Below are positions 1 through 5,189 of a stretch of 5,412 nt of DNA, in pieces. The notes beneath the pieces were generated by a model. It ran no database searches. It saw nothing but the letters and a program-made list of their open reading frames with translations, and had not been told where the DNA came from. The first letter of the stretch is position 1; every line of letters begins with the position of its first letter. The DNA is from Crocinitomicaceae bacterium. GTDB taxonomy: Bacteria; Bacteroidota; Bacteroidia; Flavobacteriales_D; Sanyastnellaceae. The position numbers were made by a program, and so were the translations under genes. Location of the stretch: positions 1-5,412 of the forward strand of contig JADLBA010000050.1 in NCBI GenBank assembly GCA_020848015.1, in the 5' to 3' direction.

Positions 1-546
1 AATGGTTTTATACAATGATTCTCGCAGAGGAAAATTAATATGAACGGGGCCAAGGGTAGTTTTTGTGGCAAGATCTACCGCCTCGTTGATGATTCGCTGG
101 TTGTGCCATATCAGGTCTTTGTGTGCGGCCTCCTGCACGATGTCAAAACTTCCTTTCACAAAATTGGAAAATACCTTCGACTGACGAATGGTTTGTCCTT
201 CGCCTTGGTCCACCCATTCCAACGGCCTGTCAGCCGTTACTACCAACAGAGGAATGCGCTGATAGAAAGCTTCAGCAATGGCAGGGGAAAAGTTAAGAGC
301 TGCCGTTCCGCTGGTGCAGATCAGCACCACTGGACGGCCTGTTTGCTGAGCCATACCCAAGGCAAAAAAAGCCGCACTGCGCTCATCTGTAATGCTGAGC
401 GTTTGGAAGGAAGGATGTTTAAAAAAACTGATCGAAAAAGGCGCATTGCGCGAGCCGGGAGTGATAATCACATCGCGAACACCTTTGGCCTCGAGAATGA
501 CAAGAAAATCTCGGACGCTTTTCTTATCGGTTATTTTTCCACTCAT
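1..546 (-). CDS. menD: MenD, 2-succinyl-5-enolpyruvyl-6-hydroxy-3-cyclohexene-1-carboxylate synthase (N-terminal 182 residues, cut by window edge)
   Basis: Thiamine-diphosphate enzyme of menaquinone synthesis: it decarboxylates 2-oxoglutarate and adds the product to isochorismate to give SEPHCHC in the cytoplasm. The minus strand is open from an ATG at 546-544 to the window edge, giving 182 residues of a protein usually about 550-600 long. These cover the N-terminal ThDP-binding (PYR) domain. Visible family motifs are TPGSRNAPF (29-37, with R33), TDERSAAF (53-60, with E55, the conserved ThDP-activating glutamate, at the same number as in E. coli), CTSGTAALN (77-85), TADRP (104-108), GQTIRQ (117-122) and PVHINFPLRE near the end. 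An in-frame TAG lies shortly upstream and no other start codon is available, so the start is well fixed. No Shine-Dalgarno sequence precedes it, which is normal for Bacteroidota. It is co-oriented with menF but separated from it by a plus-strand gene. The C-terminus is outside the window. The family call is very secure. Confidence 0.96.
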   Translation of the reverse strand, partial: MSGKITDKKSVRDFLVILEAKGVRDVIITPGSRNAPFSISFFKHPSFQTLSITDERSAAFFALGMAQQTGRPVVLICTSGTAALNFSPAIAEAFYQRIPLLVVTADRPLEWVDQGEGQTIRQSKVFSNFVKGSFDIVQEAAHKDLIWHNQRIINEAVDLATKTTLGPVHINFPLRESLYKTI

Positions 547-576
547 AAAGGATTGCCGGCTTTTTCCACTATCACA

Positions 577-584
577 CAAATCTT
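577..584 (-). promoter_or_regulatory. Weak -7-like box for menD
   Basis: Read on the minus strand this is AAGATTTG, five of six matches to the Bacteroidota -7 consensus TAnnTTTG, about 30 bases before the menD start. No good -33 TTTG lies at the expected distance upstream. It is listed only because menD is cut off from menF by a gene on the other strand and probably needs its own promoter. This is inference from position and a partial match. Confidence 0.2.
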
Positions 585-711
585 ATTGAAACCGCAGCGA
601 AGATAGAACAGTATTCTACGCCATTGGATTGCCACTGTCAGATTTGATAATGCAAAAAAAGTTGGGTGAACTTATCAACCCCTGCGGTTCAGCAATAAAA
701 CTGCAAGAGTA

Positions 712-743
712 TTGCTTCTGGTATTTTTCCTCTTATATATTCG
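712..743 (+). promoter_or_regulatory. Candidate promoter of the NAD(P)-binding protein gene
   Basis: TTG at 712-714 and TATATTCG at 736-743 are separated by 21 bases. This resembles the Bacteroidota promoter (-33 TTTG, -7 TAnnTTTG) with one mismatch in the -7 box. It would start transcription about 10 bases before the ATG at 762. The spacing fits, but the match is imperfect and the surroundings are AT-rich, so chance is possible. Confidence 0.3.
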
Positions 744-761
744 CCTCAAAGATGTTGAATT

Positions 762-1376
762 ATGAAAGTCATCATATTTGGAGCTACCGGAACTGCCGGT
801 TTTCAGACAGTAAAAAGAGCGTTGGAAAAAGGACATAAAGTAACTGCCTTCGTGAGGAATCCAGAAAAGATACAACTATTACACCCCAACCTCACCGTTG
901 TCAAAGGAGATGCACTGGTTCCTGAGGCGGTGGCTAAAGCCCTCAAAGGCCATGACGCGGTAATTTCCGCTCTCAGCTCCAATGACCTTTCACACCGGAT
1001 GACATACGCCAATAACATTATTGCAGGAATGCGCAAGCAAAAAGTGAAACGCTTTATCGGCATTGGAGGTATCGGAGCGCTGCAGGCGAGTAAGCATCTG
1101 AAAGTATATGAAACAGTAACCTTCCCGAAGGAATACATTGACCTTACCCAGTCTCATATCCGCGTATTGGATGCCCTGCTAAACTCCAAACTGGATTTTA
1201 CTTTCGTCTGCCCGCCTATGATCTCCGAAGGAGAGCGCACGGGCAAGTACAAAGTGAGAGATAACTTTCCTCCTCCCGGCTGGAGTATCACTTCTGGCGA
1301 TCTCGCTGATTTTATGGTTGGCGAACTCACCACCAATCGTTACGTTGGTAAAAAAGTGGGAATAGCCCATTCGTGA
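762..1376 (+). CDS. NAD(P)-binding Rossmann-fold protein, SDR_a5/NmrA-like (BVR-B type)
   Basis: This 204-residue protein is a single atypical short-chain dehydrogenase/NmrA-like domain. The N-terminus is a classical first beta strand with a dinucleotide-binding loop, MKVIIFGATGTAG, where G7, G10 and G13 form GxxGxxG. R32 at the end of the second strand (AFVRNPEK) suggests preference for NADP(H). GDAL at 49-52 and DAVISAL at 65-71 are the next expected cofactor-contacting strands. A VCPPMIS...TGKY segment in the C-terminal third is typical of this family. No catalytic YxxxK is obvious, as is usual for the group, so its substrate cannot be read from sequence; roles range from flavin/biliverdin-type reduction to redox sensing. 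It lies on the strand opposite to the menaquinone genes, between menF and menD, and converges on menF with an 18-base gap. Involvement in quinone metabolism is possible but rests only on location. The ATG is the only start that preserves the complete first beta strand. Confidence 0.88.
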   Translation: MKVIIFGATGTAGFQTVKRALEKGHKVTAFVRNPEKIQLLHPNLTVVKGDALVPEAVAKALKGHDAVISALSSNDLSHRMTYANNIIAGMRKQKVKRFIGIGGIGALQASKHLKVYETVTFPKEYIDLTQSHIRVLDALLNSKLDFTFVCPPMISEGERTGKYKVRDNFPPPGWSITSGDLADFMVGELTTNRYVGKKVGIAHS

Positions 1377-1394
1377 TACAGAGAAATCTGCGGT

Positions 1395-2369
1395 TCATCT
1401 CTCGGACACAGGCCGGTTGATCAAAGCAAGCAATGTTTCTGATTTCCATTCTGTTTCATCCCACTCGGCTGACGGATCGGAGCGTTCCATAATTCCTCCG
1501 CCAACAAACATATCAAAACTATCTTCGTTTACCCTCATGCAGCGGAGGTTGACAAAATATTCAGCCATTCCTCCTTCGTCTTCTACTCCGATATAACCAC
1601 AGTAATAAGAGCGGCCATATTTTTCATTTTCAAGAATGAACGTTCGGCTTGCTTCTCTCGGAAAACCGCAAACCGCCGGTGTTGGATGAAGTATATCGAG
1701 CCAGTAGCCGGAAGGCTTTTCACTTTCAAATTCAATGATTGTTTTTAGGTGAGCGACCTTCCCTGCTATTACGGTCTGTGCCGTACCTGCTGAAATTCTT
1801 AGCGCTCCATTGGAATGCAGTTCGCTGATGATAAAATCCGAGACAATTTTTTGCTCCTCGATTTCCTTTTTTGTCCAGTGATACTTCGAGGTATTCTTCC
1901 CCTCCACTACCGGCTGTGTAGCGGCCAAAGAAACGGTGGTGAATTTTCCATTGTTTCTGCTCAACAGTAGTTCAGGTGTCGCCCCCATCCATAATTCTCC
2001 CTCTTTGTTGCGAAACGCATAAACAAAGGCGTTGGGATAGTTTTCTTTCATGCGTAGCAACAACAATGAAAGCGAAATATCCTTTTCTCTCTTAGTATTT
2101 TTAATCCGGCTGATAACAATTTTACTGACAATTCCTGATTTGATTTTTTCTACCGCTCTTTCTATTATTTGGAGGTATTCATCGCGAGAAACCGCTACAT
2201 TTCCTTTGTTGTGATTATTGTCAAAAAAATGACGAGCAACAAATTTCAATGGCTTGTTTTCCCTATCGGTAAAAAAAGAAAAATGCTTCCTTTTCTCTTC
2301 GGGTGTTACCGGCAGGAAGCCGATAAAAAATGGGCGGAAAGAAGTAAAAAAGGAATTGTATTCATCCAT
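1395..2369 (-). CDS. menF: Isochorismate synthase MenF
   Basis: Converts chorismate to isochorismate, the committed step into menaquinone (Mg-dependent, cytoplasmic). The 324-residue protein contains the chorismate-binding domain: SKIVISR with K83 (aligning by motif to the general base K190 of E. coli MenF), GATPELL (129-135) with E133 (spaced as E. coli E240), HPTPAVCG (228-235), GYIG (258-261), and VGGGI (289-293) followed by SDPSAEWDETEWKSE with the acidic residues expected at the metal site. It is shorter than E. coli MenF (431 residues) because the variable N-terminal region is reduced, while the catalytic core looks complete. The start ATG shares one base with the menI stop codon (TAATG), indicating an operon with probable translational coupling. 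Anthranilate or aminodeoxychorismate synthase is less likely given the menI/menD neighbours and the HPTPAVCG form of the motif. A siderophore-type isochorismate synthase (EntC) would be the main alternative, but no siderophore genes are seen. Confidence 0.94.
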   Translation of the reverse strand: MDEYNSFFTSFRPFFIGFLPVTPEEKRKHFSFFTDRENKPLKFVARHFFDNNHNKGNVAVSRDEYLQIIERAVEKIKSGIVSKIVISRIKNTKREKDISLSLLLLRMKENYPNAFVYAFRNKEGELWMGATPELLLSRNNGKFTTVSLAATQPVVEGKNTSKYHWTKKEIEEQKIVSDFIISELHSNGALRISAGTAQTVIAGKVAHLKTIIEFESEKPSGYWLDILHPTPAVCGFPREASRTFILENEKYGRSYYCGYIGVEDEGGMAEYFVNLRCMRVNEDSFDMFVGGGIMERSDPSAEWDETEWKSETLLALINRPVSER

Positions 2370-2791
2370 TACGCTTGTTCCTTCGATTTTATCATAACTG
2401 TGAGCCGGCTGATCGCGAGAAGTTTTCCCTCTTCATCTGCAATTTCAATATTCCATACATGAGTGGTTCTTCCCTGGTGAATGATGGTTGCCTTGCCCGT
2501 AACTATTCCGCTCCTCTTACTCCTCAGGTGATTGATGTTCAGCTCTACTCCCACAGTAAGACCTTTGGTATCCTTTACCAATAGATAAGAACCGATACTG
2601 CCGAGTGTTTCGGCTAGTGCTGCAGAAGCACCTCCGTGCAACAACCCAAAAGGTTGATGAGTGCGCTGATCCACCGGCATAGTGCCTTCCACATAACCCG
2701 GCTTCAGCACGGTAATTTTCATGCCGAGTGACTTCATCAGAGTTTTTTCACCGAGTTCGTTGAGAGATTGAATGATTTCCATTTCTATCAT
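2369..2791 (-). CDS. menI: 1,4-dihydroxy-2-naphthoyl-CoA thioesterase MenI (YdiI/PaaI-type hotdog fold)
   Basis: Hydrolyses DHNA-CoA to 1,4-dihydroxy-2-naphthoate before prenylation in menaquinone synthesis. The 140-residue protein matches E. coli YdiI (136 residues) closely along its length. The block MPVDQRTHQPFGLLHGGAS (38-56) and the following LAET carry Q46, H52 and E61, in the positions of Q48, H54 and E63 of YdiI; the glutamate is the catalytic residue. A second conserved stretch, VGVELNINHLRS, and the C-terminal ISRLTVMIK strand complete a single hotdog domain. The ATG at 2791 is used here, but an in-frame ATG three codons later (2782) is equally plausible; neither has a strong Shine-Dalgarno sequence. 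The stop codon overlaps the menF start by one base, so the two are surely one operon. Without the neighbours one could only say PaaI-like thioesterase; the adjoining menF and nearby menD make the DHNA-CoA role the best call. Confidence 0.88.
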   Translation of the reverse strand: MIEMEIIQSLNELGEKTLMKSLGMKITVLKPGYVEGTMPVDQRTHQPFGLLHGGASAALAETLGSIGSYLLVKDTKGLTVGVELNINHLRSKRSGIVTGKATIIHQGRTTHVWNIEIADEEGKLLAISRLTVMIKSKEQA

Positions 2792-2865
2792 TATTATTCA
2801 GCCTTCGAAAGTAGGTAATAAGCTCAATCTGTATTTAGAACCGGTGGAGAATTAGAAATTGTCTT

Positions 2866-2881
2866 AGCCCCCTAAAGGGCT
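2866..2881. repeat. Short inverted repeat AGCCC-N6-GGGCT
   Basis: AGCCC (2866-2870) and GGGCT (2877-2881) form a five-base-pair stem with a CCTAAA loop. No T-tract follows on either strand, so it does not look like a standard intrinsic terminator. It sits just left of a second inverted repeat that reuses the CCTAAA string. Together they may be a worn intergenic repeat element or a protein-binding region upstream of menI. Confidence 0.4.
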
Positions 2882-2891
2882 GGAGAGAAAT

Positions 2892-2907
2892 CCTAAATCA
2901 ATTTAGG
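2892..2907. repeat. Perfect palindromic repeat CCTAAAT-CA-ATTTAGG
   Basis: Two perfect seven-base arms (2892-2898 and 2901-2907) are separated by CA. The two-base gap is too small for an unstrained RNA loop, so a DNA-binding site (operator) or a six-base-pair hairpin with a four-base loop are the choices. It lies about 100 bases upstream of the menI start and 23 bases before the small ORF. On the minus strand it is followed by ATTTCTCTCC, which is too weak a T-tract for a confident terminator of the upstream surface-protein gene. Confidence 0.5.
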
Positions 2908-2929
2908 TCTTCAGCAAATTTTCGCAGGT

Positions 2930-3085
2930 ATGAAAAAGAGAAGGAATTATATCAGGAAAAACCCTCACGTAATGGAAGCAAATGCGAATTTGTCTGCAGA
3001 AAAAGTGCAGAATTTCAACAGTATCAATGCAGGTATTTACTTTGATTATTTACGAGACGAAAGCTATGCTACTATTGGTTATTAG
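2930..3085 (+). CDS. Possible small ORF, 51 residues, unrecognised
   Basis: An ATG at 2930 opens a 51-codon frame ending in TAG at 3083-3085. The product begins with a very basic stretch (MKKRRNYIRK) and continues polar, with an aromatic-rich tail (IYFDYLRDE...ATIGY). No transmembrane segment, signal peptide or known motif is seen, and there is no Shine-Dalgarno sequence or clear promoter. The next ATG, at 3091, gives only 17 codons (to 3144). It may be a real small basic protein, the N-terminal remnant of a decayed gene, or chance. I do not recognise it. Confidence 0.3.
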   Translation: MKKRRNYIRKNPHVMEANANLSAEKVQNFNSINAGIYFDYLRDESYATIGY

Positions 3086-3172
3086 GAAGTATGCAACGGG
3101 CTGAAATGGTTATTCAAAGTGCAATGACAAACACTGCAAGATAATTTCTGCTCCATTTGAGTCTATGCCTGA

Positions 3173-4390
3173 TTATCTCACACACCGCAGCGGCCTTCCC
3201 GTTGCTTTATAGTAACTGTAAGAAGGATTGCACTGATTGTTATCGAAATAAATTGAATAGGTATTTGAACTCGAAGATTGCACACTACTGGAGTAAGATG
3301 TTGAACTACCTCTACAGCAAAGCGAACCATTTGCTTCATCTAATCTTCCGGCGGGATGCAGTTTCAATACTGATGCATAGGTACTGTTCATGTTCGTCCA
3401 TCCGCTATTATTGGAAGCGTTGATCCACTCAGTGTTAGTCGGAATACGCCATCCTGATCCGAGCAATTGTGTGCAGGGGTCATTCGCTGCCTGCCAGTTG
3501 GAGCCTTCACTGATCGAGGTAATCCACACGGTATTCGGAGTGCGCGTAGAGCCGTCGTGCTTGTATCCTTGAATGCGATTGAATTGCCAATACCATCCGG
3601 AAGCAGCTTCTGTTGCATCGGTGGCAGAGGTCGCTTGATTTGTTGATCCGAGATTTTGAGTAAGCCAACAAAGACTGCTGCCGGTAATACTAGACTGAGT
3701 TTGTCCATACGTTATCGTTTTCGTCTCGGGCGCACCGTTTACACCGACAGTGTGGGTCATTGTAAACGTAAGGCTACCGTTCCACGTACAGGCAGTTGGC
3801 GGACAAATGGATGTGGAATAAGTGATCACCGGCGAGCTTGAACTCGTTCCACAGGCATTCGCTGCGCGAACACGATAATAATAATTCAGGCCACAACTTA
3901 GCCCGGTAACGATAAAGCTTCCTGTTTGCCCGACATTCATATCCTGAAAACCCGGTACAAAGCTGGAGAAATTACTGACGGTAGAAACGTCGAGGTAATA
4001 AAAAGAAGCACCTACGACCATATTCCAGTTAGCGGTGATCTGTGTTGTACCGGCATCAGTACCAGCAGTTGCAGTAGGGGCTGCAGGAGCAGAAGAACAG
4101 GCGCAGGCCATCATCTGCCACAATCCGTTGGCAAAAAATTCAAAACACTTAGTAGTGGTATTAAATATCTGCAGACCTTCTGCGGGAGTAGCAATCGCAT
4201 TGCGTTGAGCGGTAGTCATTCTTGGCATAAGTGCTCCCTTGCTGGTTGAACTCACATCAATCATCGCTGACTGATCGGGATCAGCACCCGATGGATTGAT
4301 GCCCACTCCTTGTCCAAATGTCATCATCTGAACACAAAAAGAAAAAGCAATCATCGGAATAATAATAGAGTAATAGTTTACCTGTTTCAT
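3173..4390 (-). CDS. Secreted surface protein: tail-fibre-like N-terminus, fibronectin type III, FISUMP-like C-terminal domain
   Basis: This 405-residue exported protein has a likely signal peptide: a short basic start (MKQ), a hydrophobic stretch from about residue 8 to 25, and probable cleavage near FGQ-GVG (27/28). Residues 28-94 are of the kind common at the front of Bacteroidota surface proteins: GVGIN, SAMIDVSSTSKGALMPRMT, then GLQIFNTTTKCFEFFANGLWQ. Residues about 101-193 look like one fibronectin type III domain (ITANWN..., LNYYYRVRAANACG). From about 200 to the end the pattern matches the Fibrobacter succinogenes major paralogous (FISUMP) domain: CWLTQNLGS, GWYWQFNRIQGY, NDPCTQLLGSGWRIPTNTEW, LKLHPAGRL and the terminal GRPLRCVR. 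Many cysteines suggest disulfides outside the cytoplasm. A serine-rich patch lies at 362-375. No type IX secretion C-terminal domain or lipobox is evident, so how it is anchored is unclear. Ligand and function are unknown; adhesion or matrix roles are only inferred. Confidence 0.85.
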   Translation of the reverse strand: MKQVNYYSIIIPMIAFSFCVQMMTFGQGVGINPSGADPDQSAMIDVSSTSKGALMPRMTTAQRNAIATPAEGLQIFNTTTKCFEFFANGLWQMMACACSSAPAAPTATAGTDAGTTQITANWNMVVGASFYYLDVSTVSNFSSFVPGFQDMNVGQTGSFIVTGLSCGLNYYYRVRAANACGTSSSSPVITYSTSICPPTACTWNGSLTFTMTHTVGVNGAPETKTITYGQTQSSITGSSLCWLTQNLGSTNQATSATDATEAASGWYWQFNRIQGYKHDGSTRTPNTVWITSISEGSNWQAANDPCTQLLGSGWRIPTNTEWINASNNSGWTNMNSTYASVLKLHPAGRLDEANGSLCCRGSSTSYSSSVQSSSSNTYSIYFDNNQCNPSYSYYKATGRPLRCVR

Positions 4391-4412
4391 GGTTATTGGA
4401 TTAGTCTGAAAG

Positions 4413-4420
4413 CAAATATA
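4413..4420 (-). promoter_or_regulatory. -7 box of the surface-protein gene
   Basis: On the minus strand this reads TATATTTG followed by C, a perfect match to the Bacteroidota -7 consensus TAnnTTTG. It lies 22 bases before the start codon, leaving a leader of roughly 15 bases. The -33 region is poor: only a TCTG lies near the expected 20-base distance, although a TTTTTTG is closer in. The good -7 element and its position make it the likely promoter. Confidence 0.5.
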
Positions 4421-4488
4421 TTTTATAAACCCAAAAAACTCAGATGATCACCTCACTCCAAACAAATTGAGAAATTCAAAAACAATAA

Positions 4489-4501
4489 ACTGATTATCAG
4501 T
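4489..4501. promoter_or_regulatory. Operator-like palindrome ACTGAT-T-ATCAGT
   Basis: A perfect inverted repeat with two six-base arms around one central T. The one-base centre rules out an RNA hairpin with full arms and fits a site for a dimeric DNA-binding protein. It lies about 70 bases upstream of the minus-strand -7 box and about 50 bases before the plus-strand -33-like element, so a regulator bound here could influence both genes. Binding is inferred from symmetry alone. Confidence 0.35.
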
Positions 4502-4520
4502 GCAATAAATAACTATAAGC

Positions 4521-4549
4521 AAAAAAATCTTATTTTTTATGATTTTTTT
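4521..4549. repeat. Symmetric A-tract/T-tract inverted repeat
   Basis: AAAAAAATC (4521-4529) and GATTTTTTT (4541-4549) are perfect nine-base inverted arms around an AT-only 11-base centre. The block sits immediately upstream of the plus-strand promoter candidate. It could be a bent or UP-like DNA element or a weak AT hairpin. No gene ends nearby, so a terminator role is unlikely. Confidence 0.4.
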
Positions 4550-4551
4550 TC

Positions 4552-4580
4552 TTTGGGATCATTGAATTGTCGCATATTTG
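4552..4580 (+). promoter_or_regulatory. Candidate promoter of the 78-residue gene
   Basis: TTTG at 4552-4555 and CATATTTG at 4573-4580 are separated by 17 bases. The -7 box differs from TAnnTTTG in its first base only, and the spacing is slightly short. A start near 4587 would give a leader of about 70 bases. The AT-rich block directly upstream adds some support. Confidence 0.4.
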
Positions 4581-4658
4581 CAAAGGATTTTTGCTTTTCC
4601 TTCAAAATTAGGTAATGCGAAAATAAATTTATAGTATCATTATTAAAACATTACAGCT

Positions 4659-4895
4659 ATGATGACACTTTCAGAGGTTAAACGCCATATTGACTCCTTC
4701 TCACGCCCCAATGGCTACAGCCCTTATGCGTGGAACGTCACAAAAAAACTTGCGCTCGAGGTCTGGGAAAGTCACTTGGAACAGCGCCCCTACCGTCGGC
4801 AGGTCAATTTCCTGTGTAAAGAATTTTACCAGATGATACAGCACCCCGATGGCGAATATATTCTTCCTAAAAATTCTTTTCGCATGTTGAGTTAA
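4659..4895 (+). CDS. Conserved-looking small hypothetical protein, 78 residues
   Basis: I do not recognise this protein. It is 78 residues, hydrophilic and aromatic-rich, with no signal peptide, membrane segment or metal-binding cysteine motif. The N-terminal part (LSEVKRHIDSF) and the central part (AWNVTKKLALEVWESHLEQR) look helical and amphipathic; a GYSPYAW turn separates them. A basic patch (RPYRRQ) comes before FLCKEFYQMI and a C-terminal PDGEYILPKNSF. The mix of basic and aromatic residues would suit a small nucleic-acid- or protein-binding factor, but that is a guess. Two ATG codons occur in tandem (4659 and 4662); the first is used here, and no Shine-Dalgarno sequence distinguishes them. 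It has its own promoter candidate and a strong terminator 18 bases after its stop codon, so it is most likely a monocistronic, genuinely expressed gene. Confidence 0.75.
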   Translation: MMTLSEVKRHIDSFSRPNGYSPYAWNVTKKLALEVWESHLEQRPYRRQVNFLCKEFYQMIQHPDGEYILPKNSFRMLS

Positions 4896-4913
4896 CGGTT
4901 GATATGCGTTTAC

Positions 4914-4950
4914 AGGGCTGCCCCAGATTGGAGCAGCCCTTTTTATTTTT
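4914..4950 (+). terminator. Intrinsic terminator after the 78-residue gene
   Basis: AGGGCTGC (4914-4921) pairs perfectly with GCAGCCCT (4933-4940), giving an eight-base-pair GC-rich stem. The inner CCA/TGG can pair as well. A T-tract, TTTTTATTTTT, runs to 4950 (its first T is also the last stem base). This is a textbook Rho-independent terminator on the plus strand. Confidence 0.92.
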
Positions 4951-5071
4951 ATCTCAACTAATTCATTCTAAGAGGGTTTTATATAAATCGGCTCCTTGTT
5001 CATTAATTATATGAATTATGTTGATATTTCTCTAAAAAAGCACTGCAATAGTGTGGCGTGAATCAATATTT

Positions 5072-5110
5072 TTGGCCTGAGCAACTACCATTAACTGCCT
5101 CTTAGGCCAA
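5072..5110. repeat. Stem-loop: 10-bp stem, 19-base loop
   Basis: TTGGCCTGAG (5072-5081) pairs with CTTAGGCCAA (5101-5110) through nine Watson-Crick pairs and one G-U pair, around a 19-base loop. On both sides AATATT copies flank the arms, extending the symmetry imperfectly. An AT-rich but not T-only stretch follows. It may be the terminator of a short transcript arising in 4951-5070, a leader structure, or a protein site upstream of the SiaB-like gene; sequence alone does not decide. Confidence 0.5.
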
Positions 5111-5133
5111 TATTTATATAATTTTATCTATTA

Positions 5134-5167
5134 TTTGTCGGCGTTAGTCGAAATATTCGTTACTTTG
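5134..5167 (+). promoter_or_regulatory. Candidate promoter of the SiaB-like gene
   Basis: TTTG at 5134-5137 and TTACTTTG at 5160-5167 are separated by 22 bases. The -7 box misses the consensus TAnnTTTG only at its second position, and the spacing is at the long end. Transcription would begin about 15 bases before the ATG at 5190, a short leader as for the other genes here. Confidence 0.4.
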
Positions 5168-5189
5168 ACTTTTCAACCATAGCCACACA

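Larger units (their letters stand above)
2792..3172. other. Intergenic region between menI and the FISUMP-type gene
   Basis: This 381-base stretch has no convincing conserved gene. The left part (2792-2925) must hold the promoter of the menI-menF operon. A TACTTTCG on the minus strand just upstream of menI is a partial -7 match, but it lacks a -33 partner. The middle holds two short inverted repeats, and the right part holds a doubtful plus-strand ORF, both listed separately. No U-tract terminator for the minus-strand gene ending at 3173 could be found. Confidence 0.6.
4391..4658. other. AT-rich divergent promoter region
   Basis: This 268-base non-coding stretch separates the minus-strand surface-protein gene from the plus-strand 78-residue gene. 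It is clearly richer in A and T than its neighbours. It holds a strong minus-strand -7 box, a plus-strand promoter-like pair, a perfect 13-base palindrome and a symmetric A-tract/T-tract block, all listed separately. Both genes may therefore share regulation. Confidence 0.7.

Noticed and set aside
40..606. Long plus-strand open frame (188 codons) at the left end
   Set aside because: It is fully antisense to menD, whose minus-strand product carries all the family motifs; the plus-strand translation has no recognisable domain.
550..633. Repeated octamer GGATTGCC at 550-557 and 626-633 upstream of menD
   Set aside because: An eight-base repeat without extension or symmetry is expected by chance.
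803..1138. Minus-strand open frame of 111 codons
   Set aside because: It is antisense to the NAD(P)-binding protein gene and encodes nothing recognisable.
1380..1402. AGAGA/TCTCT hairpin between the convergent reductase and menF genes
   Set aside because: Only five base pairs with a 13-base loop, no T-tract, and it runs into the menF coding end; too weak to call a terminator.
2169..2462. Plus-strand open frame of 97 codons across the menI-menF junction
   Set aside because: It lies antisense to two clear conserved genes and its translation is low-information.
3388..3708. Alternative minus-strand and plus-strand frames inside the surface-protein gene
   Set aside because: They overlap a complete gene with signal peptide and domain motifs; the alternative products look like out-of-frame translations.
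5001..5053. Imperfect AT palindrome (5001-5020) and CACT/AGTG mini-hairpin (5041-5053)
   Set aside because: Arms are short or interrupted by mismatches, and the region is AT-rich, so they are not distinguishable from chance.
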